Assembly (NCBI GenBank): GCA_019351955.1
Contig: JABBOE010000025.1
Location: 1 to 34,902 of the forward strand
DNA: 34,902 bases
Origin: Pseudomonadota bacterium
GTDB lineage: Bacteria; Pseudomonadota; Gammaproteobacteria; Burkholderiales; Burkholderiaceae_C
Direction: 5' to 3'
In this document: piece by piece, positions 24,373 to 34,202 of the stretch
Layout of the letters: each line of letters begins with the position of its first letter
Numbering within the stretch: the stretch's first letter is position 1
Program-made: the position numbers and the translations under genes
The notes under the pieces: model-generated
The model's input: the letters and a program-made list of their open reading frames with translations, nothing else
The model's database searches: none
What the model was told of the DNA's origin: nothing

Positions 24373-25001
24373 AAGCCGTCGGGCGTTGGCTTCTCGTTGC
24401 TCCGATCGACCTGTGAGGCGAACGGCGCGGGAGGGCGGCTTCGCCAGCCGTCAGCTCGATTCGTGCCGTTGCTCATGCTTCCAAATTCCTGTGTCTCTCT
24501 TGTGCATGCGCATATTGCGCACATGACCGCGGAAAGTCGCCATACCGACGCGCCCGATCAGCGGGCTGCCTTGTGAAACGGCAGGCTTCGATCGCACATC
24601 GATGCTCGGCAAGCTTGGGCGCACTGATTGGCTGGATTGATGACCTCACTGCACCCCGCATGCAGGCGCGCACCGTGCCCATGCGCGATCGCGGAGACGA
24701 CTGCGGCTTGAGGGGGCTGCGCGCGGGATGTGCCCTCGATGTACCTGCGTGGGAAGGTCTCATGGTGTTGTAAGCACAAGACACCTGAGACACGCATGGC
24801 TTGGCGAGGCAGCGCTCGCAACTCCGCACATCGCGCCCAGCATAATGACTGCCGCGAGTCTTTGACACTGGGCCTTGATCGGTAAGGAAGGACCATGCCA
24901 CTCGCGGTCGGTTGCCGATGTTTAACGCGCGATCCCTGCGCGACGGCCGCTTGGGGAGGAATCGGCGCTCGGTCACCCGGTAGGTCCCTGCTTCGCGCCA
25001 A
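24373..25001. other. Intergenic region between the ars operon and recCBD
   Basis: These 629 bases hold no gene I can support on either strand; open frames here show no family resemblance and a random composition rich in Arg, Ala and Cys. Weak inverted repeats lie just after arsC (AAGCC/GGCTT around 24372-24391) without a T-run. The recC promoter is presumably in the last 150 bases, but I cannot point to convincing -35/-10 boxes. Confidence 0.5.
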
Positions 25002-28000
25002 ATGCGCACGCTCATTCCGCATCGATACCCTAGGATTGGCCCGGCCCACGTTCTTCTGAGCACGATTTTCTCGCACCAAGTGAATAAGACCAACGAAATT
25101 CCCTCCGGATTGATCGTGCTTCATGGCAACCGCCTTGAAATGCTGCACGAGCTCGTCTTGCAATGCCAGGCCAAATGGCCGCTGCAACCGTTAGAGGAGG
25201 AAGTTGTCCTGGTGCAAAGCAACGGTGCCGGCGAGTGGTTCAAGGCCACGCAGGCGTTGGCAACCGGGATCTGCGCCGCAAGCAGCATTGAATTGCCGGC
25301 GCGCTTTTTGTGGCGTCTTTATCGCCAGATCCTGGGTCGCGACCGGCTTCCGGGACAGTCTGCGCTCGACAAGAGTCCTCTGACCTGGCGCCTGATGCGT
25401 TTGCTTCCAAGTCTTGTGGACGGGCCCGGGTTCGAGCCGATCAGGGCCTACCTGCGGGACGAAAGCCCAGAGCGGCTGCTGCAACTTGCACAGCATCTGG
25501 CTGATCTGTTTGATCAGTACCAGATCTACCGCGCCGACTGGCTCGATTGTTGGGAGCGTGGCATCGAGGTTACCGTGGATGCTCATGGCCGCAGGCAGCC
25601 CCTGCCTGCACAGGAGTTATGGCAGGCTCGGCTTTGGCGCGCTCTGGTTGATGAACTCGATGCCGAGCAGCGGGCTGCGGTGCGACCAGTGGTGCACCGC
25701 GAAGCTATTGATCGCCTGAAGACGGGCAGCGGTTTCGCTGTGCCCCTGCCGCGCCGCGTCACCCTGTTCGGCCCTTCGACCATTCCTGGCGTGACCCTTG
25801 ATGTCCTTGCCGAGTTGTCCAGCCATGCCCAGGTCATCATCGCCGTTGCGAATCCATGCCGCTACCACTGGGCCGACATCATCGACGGGCGTGAGCTCCT
25901 GCACGCTGCGGCGCGCCGTCATGCGATGCGCGGCGGGCTTGACCTGGCGGCCATCCCGCTGCAGGACATGCACGCCCATGCCCACCCACTTTTGGCCGCA
26001 TGGGGCCGTCAAGGACGGGACTTCATGCGTCAGCTCGATGCCTTCGATGACGCCGAGAGTTCACGCCAGCGTTTTGCATTGCCGCGCACCGACCTGTTCG
26101 ATCTGACCCCAGGGCGCAGCCTGCTTGAGCAGCTGCAGGCTGCGATCCGGGATTTGCTGCCGCTTGACGAGCACCCCAGGGCCCAGGCCAGCGCGCACGC
26201 CGCAGTACCGGAGGCCGACCGCTCGATCGTGTTCAACATCGCGCATAGTGCGCAACGCGAGGTCGAGATTCTGCACGACCAGTTGCTGACGATGCTCGGC
26301 GCGTCGCCCCCACTGCGGCCGCGTGACATCGTGGTCATGGTGCCTGATATCGACGTCTTCGCGCCGTCGATCCGGGCGGTATTTGGGCAATACCCTAGAA
26401 GCGATCCTCGCTACATTCCATTTGATATTTCCGACCTGACTCAGCGCGGGAGCAATCCGCTCATGCTGGCTCTCGAATGGATCCTTGATGTGTCGGCCTG
26501 CCGCGTGACCAGTAGCGAGGTACGCGATCTGTTCGAGGTGCCCGCGATTTCAGCACGCTTTGGCCTGGCTGAGGCTGACAAACCCCAGATGGCGCAGTGG
26601 ATTCATGGCGCCGGAGTCCGGTGGGGTCTCAACGCGCGCCAGCGCGGTAGCCTCGGTCTCGGTGCCTGCGGTGAACAAAATACGTGGACGGCTGGCGTTC
26701 GTCGCATGCTGCTTGGCTATGCGAGCGGAAGCGCCGACGGCTTCAAGGGCATCGAACCCTACGACGAGATTGGCGGGCTCGACGCCACCCTTGTTGGGGT
26801 ACTTGCGGGCTTCATTGATGCGCTCGAGCGTTGGTGGTCGCTTGCCACTGTGCCCATGGCGCCGTCAGCGTGGGCTCAGCGAGCGCGCGATCTGTTGCGA
26901 GACTGGATGGATCCGACCGATGAGCGCGAGCGCCTGACGATAGCAGCGATGCAAGATGCGCTATCTGCTTGGCTCGACGCCTGCGAGAGCTCTGGTTTCT
27001 CGAGCGAAATTCCCCTTGCAGTGTTTCGCGAGGCTTGGCTCGCAGGGCTTGAAGCGCCCGGCGAGTCGGGGCGCTTTCTTGCCGGCGGGGTCACTTTCTG
27101 CAGCCTTTTGCCGCTGCGATCGGTTCCCTTTGAAGTCGTGTGCCTGCTTGGCATGAACGACGGTGACTATCCTCGCGTCGGCAGTCGCAGTGACTTCGAC
27201 CTGATGGCGTTTCCAGGGCTGTACAGGCCAGGAGATCGTTCGCGCCGCGACGACGACCGCTACCTCATGCTCGAGGCGCTGCTTTCCGCGCGGCGCACCC
27301 TGTCGATCAGCTGGAGCGGACGTAGCTCGCGCGACAACAGCGACATTCCACCCGCGGTTCTGGTCGGGCAACTGCGCGACTACCTCGCAGCGGGTTGGGC
27401 CGGAGAAGGTGGAGTCCAGGCCGATCAATCCGGTGAGAAGCTGTTGCAGCAGATCACGACTGTGCATCCGCTTCAGCCATTCAGCCGCCGCTATTTCGAA
27501 GGGGGGCCGCTCAAGACGTGGGCGAGGGAATGGCGAGCAGCGTATCGGCATGACCCGGCGCGTGAGTCGGTGACCGTGCCTGTGTTTGACGACACGGGCG
27601 TGGCGGTGGGGGTCTCGCAACTTGCCCCATTCTTGCGTAATCCGGTGAAAGCCTTCTTTCGGGCGCGGCTCGACGTGTCCTTCGATGTTGACGACGAAGC
27701 GGTGGAAGATGATGAGACGTTCAAGCTCGACGGCCTGCAGCGGCATTCGTTGCTGCAGGAAATCTTGTCAGAGCCATCCATGACTTTGACCCAGGACCCG
27801 CGCCATGTCATTGCGCAACGCGTAAAGCGCGTTATCGGAAGCGGGCGTTTGCCAATGGCTGGGGCCGGGGAATTGATCGCACAGGAGTTGGCTGCAGATG
27901 CATTGCCCATGCTGCAGAGTTGGCGCCATCTTGCGTTGCGCTACGCGACGGCGTCGCCGAAAGTTCCGCTGCGGTTCGAGCATGACGGTGTCGTGTTCGA

Positions 28001-28559
28001 TGACTGGCTCGTCGGGCTGCGCAGCGCCGCGCGTGGTCCGGTGTGGATCGGTATGACAGCTTCGGAGCTGTGCAACGGATCCGATGGCGACCGATGCGTT
28101 GTAAGTGAGAAATTGATCGAGCCGTGGCTGCGAATGCTCGCGGCAACCAGTTGCGGGATCGCGTTCACCGGCTATCTCGTCGGGCGGGACGTCGTGCTCG
28201 AACTGCCTTCGCTGGCGCGCGAGCAGGCGCACCAGAACTTTGACCAGGTTCTCGAGGCTTGGCGCGCCGGCATGGAGCGGCCGTTGCCCTGGGCTGCGCG
28301 CACGGCACTCGCCGAGGTCGAACGGCACGGCCCCCAGCGCATGTACGAAGGCGGCTATCGGGCGCCATTCTGCGATCGCGATGACCCCAGCCTTGCGCGT
28401 ATGTTCCCCGACTTCGATGCCCTGCGCGCTGACGGGCGTTTCGCACATTACGCCGAACTACTCTTTGCACCGCTAAGCGATTGGGCCACGCAGCGGGCTG
28501 GCATCCTCGAGCACACCCGGCTGGCCGCCGACGAAGAGGGCAACGCCGATGGCAAGTGA
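25002..28559 (+). CDS. recC: Exodeoxyribonuclease V subunit RecC
   Basis: RecC is the Chi-recognising scaffold of the RecBCD helicase-nuclease, which processes double-strand breaks for RecA. The 1185-residue frame shows RecC features: LIVLHGNRLEMLHELVLQC near the N-terminus, EEVVLVQSNGAGEWFKATQA, the LADLFDQYQIYRADWL segment, RVTLFGPSTIPGV, VCLLGMNDGDYPR and a C-terminal inactive nuclease-like domain with VGVSQLAPFLRNPVKAFF. The start is uncertain: family similarity begins about residue 33, so a GTG at 25080 (VNKTNEIPSG) may be the true start instead of ATG 25002. It overlaps recB by 11 bases. Confidence 0.95.
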   Translation: MRTLIPHRYPRIGPAHVLLSTIFSHQVNKTNEIPSGLIVLHGNRLEMLHELVLQCQAKWPLQPLEEEVVLVQSNGAGEWFKATQALATGICAASSIELPARFLWRLYRQILGRDRLPGQSALDKSPLTWRLMRLLPSLVDGPGFEPIRAYLRDESPERLLQLAQHLADLFDQYQIYRADWLDCWERGIEVTVDAHGRRQPLPAQELWQARLWRALVDELDAEQRAAVRPVVHREAIDRLKTGSGFAVPLPRRVTLFGPSTIPGVTLDVLAELSSHAQVIIAVANPCRYHWADIIDGRELLHAAARRHAMRGGLDLAAIPLQDMHAHAHPLLAAWGRQGRDFMRQLDAFDDAESSRQRFALPRTDLFDLTPGRSLLEQLQAAIRDLLPLDEHPRAQASAHAAVPEADRSIVFNIAHSAQREVEILHDQLLTMLGASPPLRPRDIVVMVPDIDVFAPSIRAVFGQYPRSDPRYIPFDISDLTQRGSNPLMLALEWILDVSACRVTSSEVRDLFEVPAISARFGLAEADKPQMAQWIHGAGVRWGLNARQRGSLGLGACGEQNTWTAGVRRMLLGYASGSADGFKGIEPYDEIGGLDATLVGVLAGFIDALERWWSLATVPMAPSAWAQRARDLLRDWMDPTDERERLTIAAMQDALSAWLDACESSGFSSEIPLAVFREAWLAGLEAPGESGRFLAGGVTFCSLLPLRSVPFEVVCLLGMNDGDYPRVGSRSDFDLMAFPGLYRPGDRSRRDDDRYLMLEALLSARRTLSISWSGRSSRDNSDIPPAVLVGQLRDYLAAGWAGEGGVQADQSGEKLLQQITTVHPLQPFSRRYFEGGPLKTWAREWRAAYRHDPARESVTVPVFDDTGVAVGVSQLAPFLRNPVKAFFRARLDVSFDVDDEAVEDDETFKLDGLQRHSLLQEILSEPSMTLTQDPRHVIAQRVKRVIGSGRLPMAGAGELIAQELAADALPMLQSWRHLALRYATASPKVPLRFEHDGVVFDDWLVGLRSAARGPVWIGMTASELCNGSDGDRCVVSEKLIEPWLRMLAATSCGIAFTGYLVGRDVVLELPSLAREQAHQNFDQVLEAWRAGMERPLPWAARTALAEVERHGPQRMYEGGYRAPFCDRDDPSLARMFPDFDALRADGRFAHYAELLFAPLSDWATQRAGILEHTRLAADEEGNADGK

Positions 28560-31500
28560 GCTGCTCGACCCTGTGCGCTTGCCTCTGTGGGGAAGCCGAC
28601 TGATTGAGGCCAGTGCTGGCACGGGCAAGACATGGACCATCGGAGCGCTGTATGTGCGCCTGGTGCTCGGCCATGGCGCTCCGGGCGAGGCGTTTGCCGA
28701 GCCGCTCGGACCGGATCAGATCTTGGTCATGACCTTTACGCGCGCGGCAACCCAAGAGCTGTCCGAGCGCATCCGCATGCGGCTGGCCGCCGCCGCGGCG
28801 TGCTTTCGCGGCAAGCGCGAGCCGGATTCCGACGATGTATTTCTTCAGGATCTACTTGCCCAATATGCGTCGGATGACGCGCGCATACGAGCCGCTTGGA
28901 AGCTGGAGGCAGCCGCCGATGCAATGGACACGGCAGCCGTATTCACAATCGACGCTTGGTGCCAGCGCATGCTGCGTGAGCATGCCTTTGACAGCGGAAG
29001 CCCGTTTGACGTCGAACTCATCGCAGACGAAAGTGAATTGTTCGAGCAGGCGGTGCGCGATGTGTGGCGGCAGGAGACCTATCCGTTGGAAGGTGCGACA
29101 CTGGCCGGTGTCCTTGCTGTCTGGCCCAATGCCGAGGCATTCAAGGCAAGTATTCGCGGGCGTGTCGAAGCCGCAGTGGGCTGTGCACTTGGGACTGCGT
29201 GGGCGCGCGCTATGGCTGCAAGTCAGGGTGCCATGGCACCGGTCAAGGCGCAATGGGCGCAGCATTCCCCATTGTTGCGCCGCTGGCTGCTTGATCACCT
29301 GCCGCCCATGGGCTCTTGCTTCAAAGCCAACATGGTGGACGCGACCAAGGTCAATGCGTGGTTCGACGCCATCGACGCCTGGGTTTTCGGTGTCGGGGAG
29401 GTTGCACTGGACTTGCCGAAGCAGGCCTGGGATCGGCTGAGTTGCGAAGGGCTGCGCGCTGCACTCAAGAAGGGCGAGGCAGTCGCGATTCCGCACGAGT
29501 TCGAGGCATTTCCCGATCTGGCTTCCGCATTGGCTGCGGCTCCCGACGTCAGCGTCGAACTGGGTCGTGCCGCTGCCGGGCTCGTGCAGCGGCGCTTGCG
29601 CGAACTCAAGGATGCGGCGCGCACCTACGGGTTTGAAGACTTGCAGGAGCGCCTCGACCTTGCGTTGACAGGCGCTCGAGGTGACAACCTGAGGAGGCGC
29701 ATTCGCAAACAATATCCGGTGGTCATGATCGATGAATTCCAGGATACGTCGACTCGGCAATTCAGCCTGTTCGATCGTGTCTACGATATCGCATCCAATG
29801 ATGCGAGCGTGGCAATTCTCCTCATTGGTGATCCCAAGCAGTCGATTTATGCCTTCCGCGGTGCGGATATTCAGAGCTACATCCAGGCCAGGCGCGCGAC
29901 CGCGGGCAGGCACTACGCGCTCGCGGTGAATTTCCGCTCGACGGCCGCAGTCGTCGATGCGGTTAATGGCCTCTTCGAACGGGCTGAGACGCGCGAAGGG
30001 CCCGGCGCCTTCCAGTTTCGCGACGCGCGCAACGACCCTGTTCCCTTCGTTGCGGTGCGGGCGCGTGGTCGCAGCGAAGCGCTTGTGACTGCCGCCGGAG
30101 CGGCTCCTGCCATGCACGTGGTGTATGCAGCCGAACTCGCATCGATGACGAGCGGGCGCACGCGCTTTGCCGAGCTCTGCGCCGAGCATATGGTGCGCAT
30201 GCTCAATGCACCGGACTGTGGTTTCGTGCACAGTGACGGAACGTTCGCCCGGTTACAGGCGGCCGATATTGCGGTTTTGGTGCGCGGCAAGATCGAGGCT
30301 GATGCTGTGCGTCGGTCTCTCAGCCGACGAGGCGTTGCATCCGTATATTTGTCAGATCGCGATTCGGTATTCGCCAGCGCCGAGGCAGCCGACCTTCTGC
30401 GTTGGTTGCGCGCAGTCGGGCAGCCGCGCGACGGTCGCCTCGCGCGCGCAGCCTTTGCATCGCCAAGTCTGGAGCTGAGCCTGGCCGAAATGGCTGCCTT
30501 GGCAACAGATGACCGCGTATTTGAGGAGCGAAGCGAGTTGCTGCTGGAGCTTTACGGCGTTTGGCAGCGGCAGGGCGTTCTTGCCATGTTGCGACAGAGT
30601 TTGCACCGCCTTGACCTGCCGGCGCGCTGGCTTCGGAGCGAGGGCGGCGAGCGACGACTGACCAACATGCTGCACCTCGCTGAGATTCTCCAGGAGGCCA
30701 GCTCATTGGTTGAGGGCGAGCAGGCACTCGTGCGCTGGATGGCTGAAGCTGTCAAAGGCAAGGCTGGCTCACTCGAGGAGCAACAGGTGCGACTCGAAAG
30801 CGAAGCGGATCTTGTCAAGATCGTCACCATCCACAAGGCTAAAGGGCTGGAGTACCCGGTCGTGTATTTGCCCTTCGGGTGCAACTTTCGCGAAGCCGAT
30901 GATGATGAGTCAGGCGAGGTTGATGACGTCGCGCGTCTGCAGGAGGACCTTCGGCTGCTTTATGTCGCCCTGACGCGCGCACGCCATGCCCTGTGGCTGG
31001 GCGTTGCAGCGGTTAGCGTACGCAATGCGCGATCGTGCTCGTTGCACAAAAGTGCCTTGGGCTATTTGCTGGGCGGGGCCCAGGCACAGGCAGCCGAGGC
31101 CATACCCGCGCTTGTACGCGACGCATTTGGGGCGCTGCCTGCGACGTGTGTCGAAGTTGCAGACGCACAGTGCGGGTCCACGCAGCTTGTACCGTCGGCG
31201 CCCGCCATCGCGCTACGCGAGCCGCCGATGTACACCGGGCGCTTCGAGCGTGACTGGTCGATCAGCAGCTTTACGGCGCTGGTTCGCGGGCTCAGTGCCT
31301 GGCCCGGTGAGCGGCGCGCTGCTTTACAAAATCTCGAAGATGACGCGCAGCAGTTGGCGACCCTGCCAACGCGGGATGCGCCGCGGCATGAATTCCCGCG
31401 CGGTGCGTTCGCCGGTAAATTCCTGCACGATCAGCTTGCCTGGCTCGCCGGGCAGGGTTTCGGGCTCAAGGGAAATCGTGCCTTGCGCGATCGCCTGGCG

Positions 31501-32106
31501 CAGCGCAGTGATCGGCTGGGGTGGGGCAACCGTGCTGAGCAGATTTGCGTATGGTTCGAGGAGTTGGTGGCGACGCCCCTGCCTGAGTTGGGGGCGTCGC
31601 TTGCACAGCTCAACAGCTTTCTGCCCGAGATGGAGTTCTGGTTTCCAGTTGCCGGAGCCCGTGCAGCCGCGATCGACGCCATCTGCGGTGAGCGCGTGCT
31701 GCCGGGGCGCCAGCGTGCGCCGCTGACCGAGCGAGCGCTGCAGGGCCTGGTGATGGGTTTTGCCGATCTGGTCTTCGAGTGGGAAGGTCGATGGTGGGTG
31801 CTTGACTACAAGTCCAACGCGCTTGGCGCAGGCGACGCCGATTACACGGCAGAGGCAATCGCCAACGCCGTCGCCGCGCACCGCTACGACGTCCAAGCCA
31901 TGCTGTACTTGTTGGCGTTGCACCGCCTGTTGAGGGCTCGTCTGGGTGCCAGCTACGACCCGGTCCGCCAGCTTGGCGGCGCCATGGATCTGTTCATCCG
32001 TGGTATCCGCGGCCCCGCGTCGGGGTGTTTCGTCATGCCAGCCAACATCGAGCTGCTCGAGCGGCTCGAGACCGCGTTTTCACAATCCGATGAGGTAAGC
32101 CCTTGA
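28549..32106 (+). CDS. recB: Exodeoxyribonuclease V subunit RecB (3'-5' helicase and nuclease)
   Basis: The 1185-residue protein has an SF1 helicase domain with Walker A ASAGTGKT (Lys27), MTFTRAATQELSERI, VVMIDEFQDTSTRQF (motif II), LLIGDPKQSIYAFRGAD (motif III), TIHKAKGLEYPVVYLP (motif V) and RLLYVALTRARH (motif VI). The C-terminal nuclease domain has Asp1073 (GFADLVF), Asp1086 and Lys1088 (LDYKSNALG), with the same spacing as the catalytic Asp1067, Asp1080 and Lys1082 of E. coli RecB. All catalytic residues are present. It overlaps both neighbours. Confidence 0.97.
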   Translation: MASELLDPVRLPLWGSRLIEASAGTGKTWTIGALYVRLVLGHGAPGEAFAEPLGPDQILVMTFTRAATQELSERIRMRLAAAAACFRGKREPDSDDVFLQDLLAQYASDDARIRAAWKLEAAADAMDTAAVFTIDAWCQRMLREHAFDSGSPFDVELIADESELFEQAVRDVWRQETYPLEGATLAGVLAVWPNAEAFKASIRGRVEAAVGCALGTAWARAMAASQGAMAPVKAQWAQHSPLLRRWLLDHLPPMGSCFKANMVDATKVNAWFDAIDAWVFGVGEVALDLPKQAWDRLSCEGLRAALKKGEAVAIPHEFEAFPDLASALAAAPDVSVELGRAAAGLVQRRLRELKDAARTYGFEDLQERLDLALTGARGDNLRRRIRKQYPVVMIDEFQDTSTRQFSLFDRVYDIASNDASVAILLIGDPKQSIYAFRGADIQSYIQARRATAGRHYALAVNFRSTAAVVDAVNGLFERAETREGPGAFQFRDARNDPVPFVAVRARGRSEALVTAAGAAPAMHVVYAAELASMTSGRTRFAELCAEHMVRMLNAPDCGFVHSDGTFARLQAADIAVLVRGKIEADAVRRSLSRRGVASVYLSDRDSVFASAEAADLLRWLRAVGQPRDGRLARAAFASPSLELSLAEMAALATDDRVFEERSELLLELYGVWQRQGVLAMLRQSLHRLDLPARWLRSEGGERRLTNMLHLAEILQEASSLVEGEQALVRWMAEAVKGKAGSLEEQQVRLESEADLVKIVTIHKAKGLEYPVVYLPFGCNFREADDDESGEVDDVARLQEDLRLLYVALTRARHALWLGVAAVSVRNARSCSLHKSALGYLLGGAQAQAAEAIPALVRDAFGALPATCVEVADAQCGSTQLVPSAPAIALREPPMYTGRFERDWSISSFTALVRGLSAWPGERRAALQNLEDDAQQLATLPTRDAPRHEFPRGAFAGKFLHDQLAWLAGQGFGLKGNRALRDRLAQRSDRLGWGNRAEQICVWFEELVATPLPELGASLAQLNSFLPEMEFWFPVAGARAAAIDAICGERVLPGRQRAPLTERALQGLVMGFADLVFEWEGRWWVLDYKSNALGAGDADYTAEAIANAVAAHRYDVQAMLYLLALHRLLRARLGASYDPVRQLGGAMDLFIRGIRGPASGCFVMPANIELLERLETAFSQSDEVSP

Positions 32107-34073
32107 GCGAGCATTCGGCAGTGGCGGGACGTACCCAGCGTGAGATGCTGGTCTTCCTCGAACGATGGGCTGAGGTGGGATGGCTGCGTCGCCTTGACGT
32201 AGCGTTTGCGCGATTCATTGCCAGCCTTGCGCCGAGCGTTGATGCGACTGCGCTTCTGGCTGCAGCCGTGCTCGCGCAGCTGGAGGGACGGGGGCATAGC
32301 TGTCTTGATCTCACTGAGTGGCCGCCCGCGGCAGCGGGCGAGTTCGGCTTGTCCGCGGAACTGTTGCGTGAGCTGCGCGGTCTGGATGCCACAGCGCGGG
32401 ACACGTTGCTGGCGGCACTCCGGGCCTGTGAGGCGGTCTACGTGGTGGGGGAGGGTGCGGATGCAGGCCAGCCCCTTGTGCTTGACAGGGCTTACCTGTA
32501 CCTGCGTCGGTATTGGAATTTCGAACGTCGCGTGGCAGCGCAGGTGCGCTGTCGCACGACGCTTCCCTGCGATATCGATCCGACTTTGGCGCGGCCTTGG
32601 CTGGATCGCCTGTTCCCTGAGTCGCCGGAGTCTGGACTGGATTGGCAGAAGATCGCCTGCGCCTTTGCACTGCGCGCGGGTTTTAGCGTCATCACGGGCG
32701 GGCCCGGCACGGGTAAGACGTTTACCGCGGCCCGACTTCTGGCCTTGCTGTTCGCGCTGGCGGACGACCCGGCGCGGCTGCGCGTGGCGCTTGCCGCACC
32801 GACTGGCAAGGCTGCGGCGCGCTTGAAGCAGTCAATCGATCAATCGATGGCCGAAGTCGTCGCGCAGCTCGGCGAGAGCACGCCGCTTGCTGATCTGGCA
32901 GCGCATGTTCCGCCGGCGCGCACCTTGCATGCATTGTTAGGCGCGCGTCCGGATACGCGAAAGCTGCGTCACCACGCCGGCAACCCTTTGGACGTCGACG
33001 TGTTGATCGTGGACGAGGCGTCGATGGTTCATCTGGAAATGATGGCAGACTTGCTCGATGCGGTGCCTGGAGAGGCCCGGGTGATCCTCCTCGGTGACAA
33101 GGACCAGCTCGCCAGCGTTGAGGCCGGGGCTGTTCTCGGAGACCTCTGCTCGGGCGCACAGCGCGGACACTACAGGAGCGAGACCGCAGAAGCGATCCGG
33201 CTCGCGTGTGGGACGGCGTTGCCTGCGAGTCTGATTGACCCGGACGGATCGGATCTGGCTCAGCAGGTTGTCATGCTTCGGCAAAGTCGGCGATTCAGCG
33301 GCGACATCGGGCGACTCGCTTTAGCGGTCAACGCCGGCGATGCAGTGGCGGCGACCGAGATTCTCGCCATGCCCGGTGCGCTGCAATGGCTGCCAAGAGC
33401 CGAACCGGAGATGGTCGTCGCGTTGGCGTTGGGTGGCCGCGAAGGCGCGAGTGGCAAAGGTTTCACCGACTACCTTGCGCTCGTGCGGGTCGGCGCGGCG
33501 AGGGAACACGAACGCGATGCATGGGCGCTGGGTGTATTGCAGGCCTTCGACCGCTTCCGTGTGCTTTGTGCTGTCAGGCATGGGCCTTGGGGCGTTGAGG
33601 AACTCAACCGCACGATCGAGGCGGGGCTCAGAGCAAGGGGGCTCATTGCGGCGCAGGCCGAATGGTATGAGGGGCGGCCGGTGATCGTGACGCGTAACGA
33701 TCGTGATCTTGGCATATTTAACGGCGATATCGGCATCGTCCTGCGCAGCGGTGCGGGGCAGGCAGGGTTGCGTGTGTATTTTGCCAGCGCCAACGGCGTG
33801 CACTCGATTAGCGTCAGTCGCTTGGCACACGTGGAAACGGCGTTTGCGCTGACCGTACACAAGGCGCAAGGATCCGAGTTCGAACATACAGTCCTTGCAC
33901 TTCCCGCTGGTGGCGGCACTGTGCGCGAGTTGATCTACACGGGAATTACAAGGGCGCGCGCCGCTTTTACCCTCTTGACCGAGCGCCCTGAAGCACTGTC
34001 TGATGGCATCTCGAAGATGACCAAACGCAGCAGCGGCTTGCTGGATCGGATTGGGGGTCCTTCGGTCCGTTAA
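32103..34073 (+). CDS. recD: Exodeoxyribonuclease V subunit RecD (5'-3' helicase)
   Basis: The 656-residue SF1B helicase has Walker A ITGGPGTGKTFTAARLL (Lys205), LLIVDEASMVHLEMMADLL-type motif II, VILLGDKDQLASVEAGAVLG (motif III) and the C-terminal FALTVHKAQGSEFEHTVLAL and YTGITRARAAFTLL motifs. The frame opens with TTG at 32103, overlapping the recB TGA as TTGA; an ATG 15 codons in is possible, but the TTG fits the tight overlaps of the operon. RecD is somewhat longer than the 608 residues of E. coli RecD. Confidence 0.96.
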   Translation: MSEHSAVAGRTQREMLVFLERWAEVGWLRRLDVAFARFIASLAPSVDATALLAAAVLAQLEGRGHSCLDLTEWPPAAAGEFGLSAELLRELRGLDATARDTLLAALRACEAVYVVGEGADAGQPLVLDRAYLYLRRYWNFERRVAAQVRCRTTLPCDIDPTLARPWLDRLFPESPESGLDWQKIACAFALRAGFSVITGGPGTGKTFTAARLLALLFALADDPARLRVALAAPTGKAAARLKQSIDQSMAEVVAQLGESTPLADLAAHVPPARTLHALLGARPDTRKLRHHAGNPLDVDVLIVDEASMVHLEMMADLLDAVPGEARVILLGDKDQLASVEAGAVLGDLCSGAQRGHYRSETAEAIRLACGTALPASLIDPDGSDLAQQVVMLRQSRRFSGDIGRLALAVNAGDAVAATEILAMPGALQWLPRAEPEMVVALALGGREGASGKGFTDYLALVRVGAAREHERDAWALGVLQAFDRFRVLCAVRHGPWGVEELNRTIEAGLRARGLIAAQAEWYEGRPVIVTRNDRDLGIFNGDIGIVLRSGAGQAGLRVYFASANGVHSISVSRLAHVETAFALTVHKAQGSEFEHTVLALPAGGGTVRELIYTGITRARAAFTLLTERPEALSDGISKMTKRSSGLLDRIGGPSVR

Positions 34074-34202
34074 CCTGTGCGTTCGGTGGGCTTGGAATCG
34101 CTACTTCGCCGGGTTCGGTGAAGTGGAAATCTCCCGTTCACGGCGCGGCGGCTCGACGTGTTCGCGTCATGCGTGAAACGCTCGAAGTGATCCAATAGAG
34201 CG

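Noticed and set aside
24473-25093. Minus-strand open frame of 206 codons in the ars-recC gap
   Set aside because: The composition is random (rich in Arg, Ala, Cys), it runs into the recC 5' region, and no motif or start signal supports it.
28852-30231. Minus-strand open frame of 459 codons inside recB
   Set aside because: It is a high-GC antisense shadow; the plus-strand helicase motifs of RecB run through the whole stretch.
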